A DNA stretch of 43,296 bases from Pseudomonas xionganensis (GCF_009763245.1 NZ_WKJZ01000001.1:1709076-1752371), one strand, 5' to 3'; counted from the stretch's first letter, positions 16,273 through 25,632 are shown. Notes: a model not told the origin generated them from the letters alone. Program-made: numbers and translations.

Positions 16273-17026
16273 CGGCCTACTCCTGCTGGCCTTGTGCAGC
16301 CCTATCGCACTGGCTCAGAGCGTGATTGAGGTCGGGGCTAACAGCCTGATACGTTTGCCGACCAGCAGCCAGGTACTGCATTTGCAGCGCCTGGCGATCG
16401 CCGAGCGTGGCACGCTGTTGATTCCCGCTGGCGTCAGTGAAATCCGTGTCGATGAACTGCAGCTGGGCAGTGAGGCGCGTATCGCCCTGGCGCCCGGCGA
16501 GCAGCCCCTGCAGCTACTGGTGGACAGTGGCCAGGTGGCCACGGGCGCGCAGATCAGCGCCCGTGGCGCCAAGGGTACGGCGCAACAGCCGGCGCAGCCC
16601 GGACGCAGCCTGATCCTGCGGCTACACAGTCTGTCTGCCGACATGTTGTTGGTGGATGCCCGGGGTGGTGCCGGGGCGCCGGGCTATTCCGGCCTGGATG
16701 GCGCCGATGGTGAAGCGGGCGGTTGCACCTGGGGTCAGGCCAGCCGTGGCCATGACGGTCATGACGGTGGCGATGGCCAGGCCGGGGCCCCGGGGGCTCG
16801 GGTGCGCGTCGAGTTGCCGCTGGACGTTCCCGCAGAGCTGCTGCAGATCCGTGTGGACGGCGGCGAGGGTGGCGCGGCCGGCCCCGGCGGCAAGGGCGGG
16901 CGCGGCGGTGTCAGCAAGGGCTGCTGGTTGTACAGCACTGAGGGCGCTGCCGATGGCCGCCCGGGGCAACCTGGCAAGGCCGGCGCTCCGGGGCCAGCGG
17001 GGCAGCTGGAGTTGGTGCGTTTCTAA
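16265..17026 (+). CDS. Secreted collagen-like Gly-X-Y repeat protein
   Basis: A 253-residue protein with a Sec signal peptide (about residues 1-17, ending ALA). A beta-rich N-terminal half precedes a Gly-rich half. The Gly-X-Y triplets come in interrupted blocks: GAPGYSGLDGADGEAGG, GHDGHDGGDGQAGAPGA, GAAGPGGKGGRGG and GRPGQPGKAGAPGPAG. A few Cys residues between blocks could form disulfides. GGAGG seven bases upstream sets the start, inside the end of the DUF1145 gene. Bacterial collagen-like proteins often act at the cell surface. No anchor is visible here. Function unknown. Confidence 0.75.
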   Translation: MRNGLLLLALCSPIALAQSVIEVGANSLIRLPTSSQVLHLQRLAIAERGTLLIPAGVSEIRVDELQLGSEARIALAPGEQPLQLLVDSGQVATGAQISARGAKGTAQQPAQPGRSLILRLHSLSADMLLVDARGGAGAPGYSGLDGADGEAGGCTWGQASRGHDGHDGGDGQAGAPGARVRVELPLDVPAELLQIRVDGGEGGAAGPGGKGGRGGVSKGCWLYSTEGAADGRPGQPGKAGAPGPAGQLELVRF

Positions 17027-17068
17027 GCGCTTGCTCATGCGCCCGGCTCGCCGAGCCGGGCCTGCGTC

Positions 17069-17533
17069 TTAGAAGGTCGGGCGGGCGGCGGCGAGGCTCA
17101 CCAGCAGCAGGCCGACAATCAGGTTGCTGCCCACCAGACGGCGAATCTTGCCCAGCACGGCGCCGCCGGCTGGCCAGTCCTCACTTTCCACGGCGCGGCG
17201 CAGCTGTGGCAGCTGCAGTAACTGGATGCGCAGAAACAGCGCCAGCATCACCAGGTACAGGCCGATCATGATCTGCACATAACGCGGCGCATTGTCGAAA
17301 CCGGCAAAGCCCAGGTGCAGCATGCCCACGCCGGTTACTGGCAGCACCAGCACCGCCGGCCAGACCCAGACGAAGAAGCGCTTGAATACATTCAGCCACA
17401 GGCGCAGACGTGCCGGTGCATCGAGTATTTCGACCGCCGCCGGGCGCAGGATCATCCAGGCGAAGAACATGCCGCCGACCCAGATCAGGGCCGCCAGCAG
17501 GTGCAGAACATAGGTCAGGGCATAGGGCGTCAT
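17069..17533 (-). CDS. CopD-family membrane protein
   Basis: A 154-residue protein with four likely membrane segments. HLLAALIWVGGMFFAW and VFKRFFVWVWPAV are typical of the CopD/YozB-like family, in which conserved His and Trp may bind heme or copper. GGAG seven bases before the ATG at 17533 supports the start. No copper-resistance partner lies nearby, so a copper-import role is not implied. It is divergent from dinG. Confidence 0.75.
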   Translation of the reverse strand: MTPYALTYVLHLLAALIWVGGMFFAWMILRPAAVEILDAPARLRLWLNVFKRFFVWVWPAVLVLPVTGVGMLHLGFAGFDNAPRYVQIMIGLYLVMLALFLRIQLLQLPQLRRAVESEDWPAGGAVLGKIRRLVGSNLIVGLLLVSLAAARPTF

Positions 17534-17613
17534 GGGCAATCTCCGAGTGAGGGGCGCGATGGAGTCTGCGCCGGATCGATTAGCGCGCTATGATAGCCGC
17601 CGACCGCCAAACA

Positions 17614-17629
17614 CTGAAAATTTATCCAG
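17614..17629 (+). promoter_or_regulatory. Degenerate LexA-box candidate upstream of dinG
   Basis: CTGAAAATTTATCCAG has the CTG-N10-CAG skeleton and AT-rich centre of a LexA operator but lacks the consensus T and A next to the half-sites. It lies 20 bases before the dinG start. dinG is SOS-induced in E. coli; here this is suggestive only. Confidence 0.35.
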
Positions 17630-17649
17630 CCTTTTCGCGCCCAGATCCC

Positions 17650-19794
17650 ATGCTCAGTACCGAACTCAAGTCCCAGATTCAGGGCGCCTATTCCCGTTTT
17701 CTCGAAGCCAAGTCGCTCAAGCCGCGCTATGGCCAGCGCCTGATGATCGCCGAAATCGCCAAGGTGCTCGGCGCGATCAAGACCGACGACGAGGGCAAGC
17801 GTCTGGGCGAACCTGCCGTGGTGGCGGTGGAGGCGGGCACCGGCACTGGCAAGACCGTGGCCTACAGCCTGGCCACCATTCCCACCGCCAAGGCTGCCGG
17901 CAAGCGCCTGGTGATCGCCACCGCCACGGTCGCCCTGCAGGAGCAGATCGTGCACAAGGATCTGCCGGATCTGCTGCGCAACAGCGGGCTGAACTTCAGC
18001 TTCGCCCTGGCCAAGGGCCGTGGCCGCTACTTGTGCCTGTCCAAGCTTGACCTGTTGCTGCAGGACGGCCAGGCGCAAAGCGCCACCGCTCAGCTGTTTG
18101 AAGAAGAAGGCTTCAAGATCGATGTGGATGAGCAGGGTCAGAAGCTGTTTACCGCGATGATCGAAAAACTCGCCGGCAACAAGTGGGACGGCGACCGCGA
18201 CAGCTGGCCGGAGGAGCTGGAAGACAGCCGCTGGTCGCAACTGACCACCGACCACAGCCAGTGCACCAACCGCCATTGCCCGAACTTCCAGCAGTGCGCC
18301 TTCTACAAAGCGCGCGAAGGCATGGGCAAGGTCGATGTGATTGTCACCAACCACGATATGGTCCTGGCCGACCTGGCCCTGGGCGGCGGCGCCGTGCTGC
18401 CCGATCCGCGCGAGACCCTTTATGTGTTCGACGAGGGCCACCACCTGCCGGACAAGGCCATCGGCCACTTCGCCCACTTTACCCGCCTGCGCAGCACGGC
18501 CGACTGGCTGACCCAGATCGACAAGAACCTGACCAAGCTGCTGGCGCAGAACCCGCTGCCGGGCGATCTCGGCCGGCTGATCGAACAGGTGCCGGAGTTG
18601 GCCCGGGAGCTCAAGACTCAGCAGCAATTTATGTTCAGCGCCTGTGAGCAGGTCGCCGACTTCAAACCCGGCGAGGATATGGAAGGCCGTGAGCGCCCGC
18701 GCCATCGCTTTGTCGGCGGTGTGGTGCCGGAGCATCTGAGCGAGTTGGGTCTGGAGTTGAAGAAGGGCTTTTCCAAGCTCAATGACCTGTTCACCGGCGT
18801 CACCGAACTGCTCAAGGAGGCCATGGACGGCGAAGGCGCCAACGGCATCGCCAGCCACCAGGCCGAGGAGTGGTATCCGCTGTTCGGCAGCCTGCTGGCC
18901 CGGGCCAAGGGCAACTGGGAGCTGTGGCTGGCCTTTACCGCCGAGGACCCGGAAGAAAGCCCGCCCATGGCGCGCTGGCTGACCCTGGCCGAGAGCGGAG
19001 CGCTGTTCGATATCGAGGTCAACGCCAGCCCGATCCTGGCCGCCGAGACCCTGCGCCGTAATCTGTGGAATGTCGCCCATGGCGCCCTGGTGACCTCGGC
19101 CACCTTGACGGCCCTGGGCACCTTTGACCGCTACCGCATGCGCGCCGGGCTGCCCAAGGTGGCGGTCACCGCCGTGGTACCGAGTCCGTTTCACCATGCC
19201 GACGCCGGTGTGCTGCGGGTGCCGGACCTCAAGGCCGACCCCCGCGAGGCGGCGGTGCACACCGCGGCGATTATCCGCGAGTTGCCGGGCCTGGTGGCGG
19301 GCAGTCGCGGCACCCTGGTGCTGTTCTCCTCGCGCAAGCAGATGCAGGAGGTGTTCGACGGCCTGGAACGCGACTGGCGTCGCCGCGTGTTTATCCAGGG
19401 CAACCTGTCCAAGCAGGAGACCCTGAACAAGCACAAGGCGCGGGTCGATTCCGGTGAGGAAAGCGTGCTATTCGGCCTGGCCAGCTTTGCCGAGGGCGTC
19501 GACCTGCCCGGTGCCTACTGCGAGCATGTGGTGATCGCCAAGATTCCCTTCGCCGTGCCGGATGATCCGGTGGAGGCGGCCCTGGCCGAATGGATTGAGG
19601 CGAGAGGCGGCAACCCCTTTATGGAAATCGCCGTGCCCGATGCCTCCCTGCGTCTGGTGCAGGCCTGCGGCCGCCTGCTGCGCACCGAGGCCGATCGCGG
19701 CACCATCACCCTGCTGGATAGGCGCGTGGTCACCCAGCGCTACGGCAAGGCAATTCTTAATGCGCTGCCGCCGTTTCGTCGGCAAATTGACTGA
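17650..19794 (+). CDS. dinG: ATP-dependent DNA helicase DinG
   Basis: A 714-residue XPD-like superfamily 2 helicase that unwinds 5'-to-3' and resolves R-loops and other structures. Walker A GTGTGKT is at residues 63-69 and the DEGH box at 261-264. The four Fe-S cysteines are in place: Cys129 (RYLCLS), Cys205, Cys210 and Cys216, with the spacing of E. coli DinG. The C-terminal helicase motifs SFAEGVDLPG and QACGRLLRTEADRG are intact. I start at 17650 (MLSTELKSQIQ), the usual N-terminus; the frame is open to 17590. A weak LexA-like site lies just upstream. It converges on the mrpG gene with an eight-base gap. Confidence 0.95.
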   Translation: MLSTELKSQIQGAYSRFLEAKSLKPRYGQRLMIAEIAKVLGAIKTDDEGKRLGEPAVVAVEAGTGTGKTVAYSLATIPTAKAAGKRLVIATATVALQEQIVHKDLPDLLRNSGLNFSFALAKGRGRYLCLSKLDLLLQDGQAQSATAQLFEEEGFKIDVDEQGQKLFTAMIEKLAGNKWDGDRDSWPEELEDSRWSQLTTDHSQCTNRHCPNFQQCAFYKAREGMGKVDVIVTNHDMVLADLALGGGAVLPDPRETLYVFDEGHHLPDKAIGHFAHFTRLRSTADWLTQIDKNLTKLLAQNPLPGDLGRLIEQVPELARELKTQQQFMFSACEQVADFKPGEDMEGRERPRHRFVGGVVPEHLSELGLELKKGFSKLNDLFTGVTELLKEAMDGEGANGIASHQAEEWYPLFGSLLARAKGNWELWLAFTAEDPEESPPMARWLTLAESGALFDIEVNASPILAAETLRRNLWNVAHGALVTSATLTALGTFDRYRMRAGLPKVAVTAVVPSPFHHADAGVLRVPDLKADPREAAVHTAAIIRELPGLVAGSRGTLVLFSSRKQMQEVFDGLERDWRRRVFIQGNLSKQETLNKHKARVDSGEESVLFGLASFAEGVDLPGAYCEHVVIAKIPFAVPDDPVEAALAEWIEARGGNPFMEIAVPDASLRLVQACGRLLRTEADRGTITLLDRRVVTQRYGKAILNALPPFRRQID

Positions 19795-19802
19795 CGCGGT
19801 GC

Positions 19803-20144
19803 TTATGGATCCTCGCGCTGATCTCGCTCCAGTTCGTCGCCCAGCGGCCCCAGCACTGGTTTGATCCCGGCGCGGTGGGCGGCGCGGGCGATGGCGTGAG
19901 CTGCCAGGGGCGCGCTGGCCAGCAGGACCAGCAAACCCGCCAATGCTTCCAGGGCCAGCTCGCCGCTGCTGGCCAGGGCCACCGCGCCCAATAGCAATAC
20001 CGCGCCCAGCACGCCGGCCTTGCTCGCCGCATGCATACGGCTGTAGCTGTCCGGCAGGCGCAGAATGCCGATGGCACCAAGCAGGGAAATCAGCGCACCA
20101 GCCAGTACCAGGGCCGAGGCCAGCCAGCTCAGTAGATTATTCAT
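19803..20144 (-). CDS. mrpG: Mrp cation/proton antiporter subunit G (operon 1)
   Basis: A 113-residue small membrane protein with three membrane segments. The motif LLGAIGILRLPDSYSRMHAASKAG is the MrpG/MnhG signature. It overlaps mrpF by eight bases and is the last gene of the minus-strand Mrp operon. Subunit G is needed for assembly of the full Na+(K+)/H+ antiporter complex in the inner membrane. Confidence 0.9.
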   Translation of the reverse strand: MNNLLSWLASALVLAGALISLLGAIGILRLPDSYSRMHAASKAGVLGAVLLLGAVALASSGELALEALAGLLVLLASAPLAAHAIARAAHRAGIKPVLGPLGDELERDQREDP

Positions 20145-20451
20145 GCTCGTTCTCCCGTTTCACCGGCGTGGCGCAATAGGCATCGTCAAACAGAAAGGCA
20201 AAGGCCGCCGTGCCGAGGAAGGACACCAGGGCCAGTAGAACGGCCACGTCGAGAAACACCGCCTGGCCGCCGATCAGGCAGGTCAGGGCCATGGCCGCCA
20301 CCGCCAGCAGGGTCAGGGCGTCGATGGCCACGGCGCGGTCGGGCCGGCTCGGCCCGCGTAGCAGGCGATAGATAATGATCAGCCCGCTAAGGGCGAGCAG
20401 GATAGCGGCCAAGGGCAATACCCAGGCAGCGCCCGCCAGGTGCAGGGTCAT
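20137..20451 (-). CDS. mrpF: Mrp cation/proton antiporter subunit F (operon 1)
   Basis: A 104-residue membrane protein. RLLRGPSRPDRAVAIDALT is the MrpF signature, with the conserved Asp in the second segment. It overlaps mrpE by four bases (ATGA) and mrpG by eight. The C-terminus is longer than that of the second-operon copy (89 residues). Confidence 0.9.
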   Translation of the reverse strand: MTLHLAGAAWVLPLAAILLALSGLIIIYRLLRGPSRPDRAVAIDALTLLAVAAMALTCLIGGQAVFLDVAVLLALVSFLGTAAFAFLFDDAYCATPVKRENEHE

Positions 20452-20945
20452 GGTTGTACTCCTTGGCTCTTGCTGGCATCCAGCCAGGCCAGCAGGCGCC
20501 GTTCCAGTTCGCTGAGCATCTGAGTCACGTCTTCAGGCTGGCGCGCATCGAGGGCATGGATATACAGCAGGCCGCTGCTTTCATCGTATTCCAGGGCCAG
20601 GGTGCCAGGGGTCAGGGTCAGCAGCGCGCCGAGCAGGGTGGCCGTGTTGGCATCGCGCCGGGTCAGCGGATAGGCCAGCACCGCCGGTGCCACGTCGACC
20701 CGGCGCGCCAGCACCAGGCTGGCGACGTGATAGCTGGCCAGCAGGATCTGGCCGATAAACCACAGGCAGAACCACAGGCCCAGCTCCAGGCTTCTGGCGT
20801 AGCGGCTCAGACGCGGCAGCCCCAGGCCCAGCAGACGGGCCAGCAGATAGAGCAGGGCGAAAGCCGTCAGGCCACCACCCAGGTGGGCAAAACCCAGCCC
20901 CCAGGCCAGGGCTACGCTGGCGAGCAGATGGATCAGGAAAAACAT
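20448..20945 (-). CDS. mrpE: Mrp cation/proton antiporter subunit E (operon 1)
   Basis: A 165-residue protein with membrane helices in the first half and a cytoplasmic domain. The LTLTPGTLALEYDESSGLLYIHALD segment is the MrpE hallmark, equivalent to SLTPGT in other family members. Start and stop codons interlock with mrpD and mrpF. Sequence is well diverged from the mrpE of operon 2. Confidence 0.9.
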   Translation of the reverse strand: MFFLIHLLASVALAWGLGFAHLGGGLTAFALLYLLARLLGLGLPRLSRYARSLELGLWFCLWFIGQILLASYHVASLVLARRVDVAPAVLAYPLTRRDANTATLLGALLTLTPGTLALEYDESSGLLYIHALDARQPEDVTQMLSELERRLLAWLDASKSQGVQP

Positions 20946-22441
20946 CAGGCACCTCCTGCCGGGCTAAAGGGTTGCAGGTAGGCCTCTGGGTTACCCAACT
21001 GTTCGGCAGCGGCGATGGCGTAGTCGATCAGGGGGCCGGCACCCAGGCCGATCAGCACCGTGAGCAGCGCCAGGCCGGCCATGCCGAGCCAGGCGGCGCG
21101 GCTCTTGGTAGACAGTTGCAGGGCCGCTTCGCCTTTGGGGTGGGCCTTGAGAAAGGCCTCGTTCCAGATCTTGTTCATCGACAGCAGGGTAAATACCCCG
21201 GTCAGCAGGGCGATACCGGCGGCCCACCAGGCGGCGGCATCCAGGCTGGCCTTGACCAGCAGAAACTTGGCCCAGAACCCGGACAGCGGCGGAATACCGG
21301 CCAGCGATAGCGCCGGGATGGCGAACAACAGCGCCAGCCAGGGCAGGCGGCCGTATAGCCCGCCCATATCGGCCAGGCGCTCGGAGCCGCAGATACGCGC
21401 TGCCACGCCACCGATAAAGAACAGGTTGGCTTTCACCACGATATGGTGGATCAGATAGAACACTGCGCCGGCCAGGGCCAGCGGTGTGGCCAGGGCCAGG
21501 CCGAGGACCATGTAGCCGACCTGGCTGACGATATGAAACGACAGGATGCGCCGCACCTCGGTCTGCGCCGCTGCGCCCAGCACGCCCACCAGCATGGTGG
21601 CGCAGGCCACCCACAGCAGCAACTGATGGGGCAGGCCATACTCCGGCCAGAGCAGGGTCACCAGGCGGATCAGGGCGTACACCCCGACCTTGGTCAGCAG
21701 CCCGGCGAACATCGCCGATACTGCGGTCAGGGCCACGTGGTAGGTGGCCGGCAGCCAGCCGAACACCGGAAACAACGCGGCCTTGATGGCGAACGACAGC
21801 AGCATCAGCAGCAGCGCCGGGGTGACGCCCGCTGGTGCCTCACCGCTGCGCATGATCACGGCCAGCTCGCCCATATTCAGGGTACCGCTGGCGCCATACA
21901 CCAGGCCCGCAGAGAGCAGGAAAATCAGGGTGGCGAACAGGTTCAGCGCCACATAGGTCATGCTCCCAGCCAGCCGGCGCTTGCCGCCGCCCAGGGCCAT
22001 CAGGGCGAAGGAGGCGATCAGCAGCACCTCGAACCAGACATACAGGTTGAAGATGTCGGCGGTGATAAAGGCGCCGCCGATGCCGGTGAGCAGGCCCTGG
22101 ACGAACAGGTGAAAATCCCGGCCTACCCGCGTATCACTGTCCCGGGCCACGCCATAGAGCAGAGTGACCAGGCCGATCAGGGCGCTGATGGCGATCATCA
22201 CCGCAGACAGGCGGTCGATCACCAGGCTGATGCCAAACGGCGCTTGCCAGCCGCCGACCTGGCCGGCCAGCACGGTGCCGCCAGCGGCCAGCCAGACCAG
22301 CTTGATCCCCACCGCCAGCAGCAGTGTGGTGCCGCCCAGGCTCAGTGCCCGCACCAGGCTCAGATGGTTGCGCAGCAGCAGGGCCAGCACCAGGCTGCAC
22401 AGCGGAATCAGCACCGGGGCAACGAGTAATGCCTGATTCAT
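20945..22441 (-). CDS. mrpD: Mrp cation/proton antiporter subunit D (operon 1)
   Basis: A 498-residue polytopic protein of the NuoN/NuoM-like proton-translocating family. The conserved Lys and Glu regions are visible: YVWFEVLLIASFALM, SFAIKAALFPVFGWLPATYH and FYLIHHIVVKANLFFIGG. The start overlaps the mrpC stop (ATGA). With subunit A it forms the proton path of the complex. Confidence 0.92.
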   Translation of the reverse strand: MNQALLVAPVLIPLCSLVLALLLRNHLSLVRALSLGGTTLLLAVGIKLVWLAAGGTVLAGQVGGWQAPFGISLVIDRLSAVMIAISALIGLVTLLYGVARDSDTRVGRDFHLFVQGLLTGIGGAFITADIFNLYVWFEVLLIASFALMALGGGKRRLAGSMTYVALNLFATLIFLLSAGLVYGASGTLNMGELAVIMRSGEAPAGVTPALLLMLLSFAIKAALFPVFGWLPATYHVALTAVSAMFAGLLTKVGVYALIRLVTLLWPEYGLPHQLLLWVACATMLVGVLGAAAQTEVRRILSFHIVSQVGYMVLGLALATPLALAGAVFYLIHHIVVKANLFFIGGVAARICGSERLADMGGLYGRLPWLALLFAIPALSLAGIPPLSGFWAKFLLVKASLDAAAWWAAGIALLTGVFTLLSMNKIWNEAFLKAHPKGEAALQLSTKSRAAWLGMAGLALLTVLIGLGAGPLIDYAIAAAEQLGNPEAYLQPFSPAGGA

Positions 22442-22842
22442 CGACGTGCCTCCACGCCGGTGCCATCGGCCTCGTGCTCGCCGGCATGCCAGTCCGGCGC
22501 CGGCTGTTCGGTGATGGCGCTGACCGAGTCGGTGGTCTTGTCGCCATGCAGTTCGCGGGTGCGCTTGAGCAGGGCCAGGGCAAAAATGAACAGGCTGAAG
22601 CCGATGACGATGGCGGTTAGCACCAAGGCTTGGGGAAGGGGATTGGCCGCAGCGGCACTGTTGCCCGCTTCGACGAAAGCGGCGCGCTCACCGATAAAGC
22701 GCCCGGCGGTGAGTACCCCCAGGTTGATCGCGTTACCCAGCACCGCCACCCCCAGCACCACGCGCTTGAGATTGCGGTCCAGCAGCATCCACAGGCCCAG
22801 CCCGGCCAGGCCCCCGGTGGTGATTGCGGCGAGCCATTCCAT
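22438..22842 (-). CDS. mrpC: Mrp cation/proton antiporter subunit C (operon 1)
   Basis: A 134-residue NuoK-like subunit with three membrane segments. LLDRNLKRVVLGVAVLGNAINL and NPLPQALVLTAIVIGFSLF are diagnostic. The ATG at 22842 interlocks with the mrpA stop (TGATG). An open frame running upstream to 23430 is the shadow of mrpA. The cytoplasmic C-terminal tail of about 30 residues (from ELHGDKTTDS onward) is longer than in the operon 2 copy. Confidence 0.92.
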   Translation of the reverse strand: MEWLAAITTGGLAGLGLWMLLDRNLKRVVLGVAVLGNAINLGVLTAGRFIGERAAFVEAGNSAAAANPLPQALVLTAIVIGFSLFIFALALLKRTRELHGDKTTDSVSAITEQPAPDWHAGEHEADGTGVEARR

Positions 22843-25562
22843 CAGTGACGCACTCCTGTCAGCTTGTCGATCATGTGCAGGGCGGAGCCGAACACGGTGA
22901 GAAACACCCCGACATCGAACAGCAGCGGTGTACCCAGCGGCAGGCCGCCGGGGAAAGTCCACAGACCCTGAAGAAAGGCCTGGCCGCTCAGCAGACCAAG
23001 GATGCCGGCCAGCGCCGCGATGCCCAGACCAATGCCAATCAGCTGCGCCGGGCCAACGGGCAGCACCCGGCGAATCTGTCCGTGGCCGTAGGTCAGCACC
23101 AGCAGGATCAAACCGCAGGCCGCCACCAGACCGCCGATAAAGCCGCCGCCGGGCAGGTTGTGGCCGCGCCAGAGCAGTAGCAGGGACGCACCCAACATCA
23201 GCCAGGCCAGTGGGCGCAGGCCCTGGCGCAGCAGGGGTGAGGTAAAGGCATCTTCGCCGCGGCCTTCGCCACCGATGCGCTGGCCGCTGCCGAGCAGGGT
23301 GGCGGCAGCCAGGGCCGAGAGGGCCACCACGAGGATTTCGCCGAGGGTGTCGAAGGCGCGGAAGTCCACCAGAATCACGTTGACCACATTGTGCCCGTGG
23401 CCGCCCGGCAGGCTGTTGTCCAGGTACCACTGGGCGATAGTGCCCGGCAGCGGCTGGCTTACCGCCAGGAGCAGGGCGCCGGTAACGCTAAGGCCGAAGA
23501 GGACCGCCACGCCGGCATGCAGGCGGCGCTTCCAGGGCGCCCGGGCGCCGCTGGGCGGCACCGTGGGCATCTTGCGAAATACCAGGGCGAGGAAGATCAG
23601 GCTGAGGGTTTCCACCATCAGCTGGGTCATGGCCACATCCGGCGCATTCACCGCCACAAACACCAGGGCCAGGCCCAGGCCACAGGCGCCCAGGGCGGCC
23701 AGCAGGGTCAGGCGCCCCGGCAGAAAGGCCGCCGCCGCGCCGCCGGCCAGGGCCAGCAGGCAGCCGGCCAGGCCAAGCAGGGAAATCGGGCTGTAGCTGC
23801 CTTGGAACAACTGTGGCAGCGCCGGTAACAGACCCACTGCCAGCAAACCGCCCACGGCCAGGGCCAGCAGCACCAGGTGCTGACGCAACGAGCCATGCTG
23901 GAAGCGCGCAGCGAGCAGCCCGGCAAGGTGGAAGATACGCTTGAGCAGGCGGTCCCAGATCAGGTCGCCGCTGATATTCCACACCGCATGGGCCCGCTCC
24001 AGCAGGGCGCGCAGGCGGTCGCGGCAGAGGTAGAAGAACACCCCGAGGGTCATGGTCAGCAGGCTGGCCAGCACCGCCGGGGTGATGCCGCCCCAGAGAT
24101 AGAGATGCACATCCACCGGCCCGCGCGCCACTGCCTGCACGGCGGTATTGACCAGCCAGGTTTCCGGCCAGGCATTCCAGGCGCCGAGCAGGAAGCCGCC
24201 AATGGCCAGCAGCATCGGTCCCAACCACATCGGCAGGCTCACTTCATGGGGCGTGCGCGGGTAGTCGCCGCGCTTGCCGAGAAAGGTGCGTACAAACACC
24301 AGGCCGGCGGCGGCGAACAGCAGGGCATTGGTGAGGATCATCACCAGGGTCACGGCCCAGCCGATCGAGCCCATCTCCATCAGCCCGCTGTACTTGAACT
24401 CTTTGGCGATAAAACCGAAGAAGGGTGGCAGGCCGGCATTGGAAAACGCCGCCAGGGCCACCGCTGCCCCGGTCAGCGGCATATAGCGGATCAAACCGCC
24501 GAGCCGGTGCAGCTCGCGGGTACCGGTGGCATGGTCCACCGCACCCACGGCCATAAACAACGCGCCTTTGTAGAGGGAGTGAGCCACCAGATAGAGGACG
24601 AAGGCCTGCAGGCCGTAGCTGGTGTTGGTGCCGATTAGCATGGTCAGCTGGCCCAGCACGGTCACCGTGGTGTAGGCCAGCAGGCGCTTGAGATCGGTCT
24701 GGCGAAAGGCCAGAAAGGCGCCGAGTACCGCCGTGGCGGCGCCGAAGGTGATCAGCAGGGTGCCCCAGCCGATGGAACCGCCGAGCACCGGGTTAAGCCG
24801 CGCCAGCAGGTAGATACCGGCCTTGACCATGGTCGCCGAGTGCAGATAGGCCGAAACCGGGGTCGGCGCGTTCATCGCATTGGGCAGCCACAGGTGGAAG
24901 GGAATCTGCGCCGACTTGGTAAAGCAGCCCAGCAGCACCAGAATAATGATCGCCGGCAGCAGCACATGGCCTTCGATCTGCTCGGCGCTGAGCGCGGAAA
25001 ACTGCCAGTTGCCGGTGGCGCTGCCGAGCAGGATCAGCCCGGCCAGCAGGGTCAGGCCACCGCCGCCGGTGATCAGCAGCGATTGCAGGGCAGCGCGGCG
25101 CGACACGGCCTTTTCGTGCTGGAAGCTGATCAGCAGGAAGGAGGCGATGCTGGTCAGCTCCCAGAACACGAACATCGCCACCAGATCATCGGCCAGTACC
25201 AGGCCGAGCATGGCCAGCATAAAAATCAGCAGATAGGCGTAGAAGCGTCCGAGATGGGTATGGCCAGACAGGTAGCTGCCGGCGTACAGCACGATCAGCG
25301 CACCGATACCGCTGATCAGCAGGGCGAACAGCAGCGACAGGCCATCCAGGCGCAGGCTCAGGCTGATGCCCAGGGCCGGTATCCAGTTCACGCTTTGCAG
25401 CACGGTGCCACCGTCCGCCACGACCTCCATCTGGCTGACAAACCAGATAAAGGCGGCCAGGGGCGCCAGCATCAGCAACAGGCCGGCACGCTGCCCCAGC
25501 ATGCGGGTCAGCAGCGGCGCCAACAGGGCGGCCAGGGCAATCAGGCACAGCAGATAGAGCAC
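22842..25562 (-). CDS. mrpA: Mrp cation/proton antiporter subunit A fused to B (operon 1)
   Basis: A 906-residue subunit in which the NuoL-like MrpA is fused to an MrpB-like domain, as in group 2 Mrp operons. Antiporter motifs are [33 protein letters not shown] and AHSLYKGALFMAVGAVDHATG. The C-terminal DUF4040/MrpB part has [32 protein letters not shown] and [15 protein letters not shown] prefer the GTG at 25562, seven bases after GGAG, because typical MrpA proteins start there; an ATG at 25613 would add 17 polar residues and has no ribosome binding site. First gene of the operon, divergent from the hydrolase at 25760. Confidence 0.9.
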   Translation of the reverse strand: MLYLLCLIALAALLAPLLTRMLGQRAGLLLMLAPLAAFIWFVSQMEVVADGGTVLQSVNWIPALGISLSLRLDGLSLLFALLISGIGALIVLYAGSYLSGHTHLGRFYAYLLIFMLAMLGLVLADDLVAMFVFWELTSIASFLLISFQHEKAVSRRAALQSLLITGGGGLTLLAGLILLGSATGNWQFSALSAEQIEGHVLLPAIIILVLLGCFTKSAQIPFHLWLPNAMNAPTPVSAYLHSATMVKAGIYLLARLNPVLGGSIGWGTLLITFGAATAVLGAFLAFRQTDLKRLLAYTTVTVLGQLTMLIGTNTSYGLQAFVLYLVAHSLYKGALFMAVGAVDHATGTRELHRLGGLIRYMPLTGAAVALAAFSNAGLPPFFGFIAKEFKYSGLMEMGSIGWAVTLVMILTNALLFAAAGLVFVRTFLGKRGDYPRTPHEVSLPMWLGPMLLAIGGFLLGAWNAWPETWLVNTAVQAVARGPVDVHLYLWGGITPAVLASLLTMTLGVFFYLCRDRLRALLERAHAVWNISGDLIWDRLLKRIFHLAGLLAARFQHGSLRQHLVLLALAVGGLLAVGLLPALPQLFQGSYSPISLLGLAGCLLALAGGAAAAFLPGRLTLLAALGACGLGLALVFVAVNAPDVAMTQLMVETLSLIFLALVFRKMPTVPPSGARAPWKRRLHAGVAVLFGLSVTGALLLAVSQPLPGTIAQWYLDNSLPGGHGHNVVNVILVDFRAFDTLGEILVVALSALAAATLLGSGQRIGGEGRGEDAFTSPLLRQGLRPLAWLMLGASLLLLWRGHNLPGGGFIGGLVAACGLILLVLTYGHGQIRRVLPVGPAQLIGIGLGIAALAGILGLLSGQAFLQGLWTFPGGLPLGTPLLFDVGVFLTVFGSALHMIDKLTGVRH

Positions 25563-25632
25563 GGCAATCTCCAGTTTTCCCGGCGCAGTGGCACTCTGCG
25601 CAAGCAGAGGCACATCGGAGAGAATGAAAGTG

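Noticed and set aside
17530..19434. 634-codon minus-strand open frame opposite dinG
   Set aside because: Shadow of dinG; low-complexity composition and no RBS.
22438..23430. 330-codon minus-strand reading that would extend mrpC upstream
   Set aside because: The first 196 codons lie in another frame of mrpA; the MrpC signature begins at 22842, where start and stop codons interlock.
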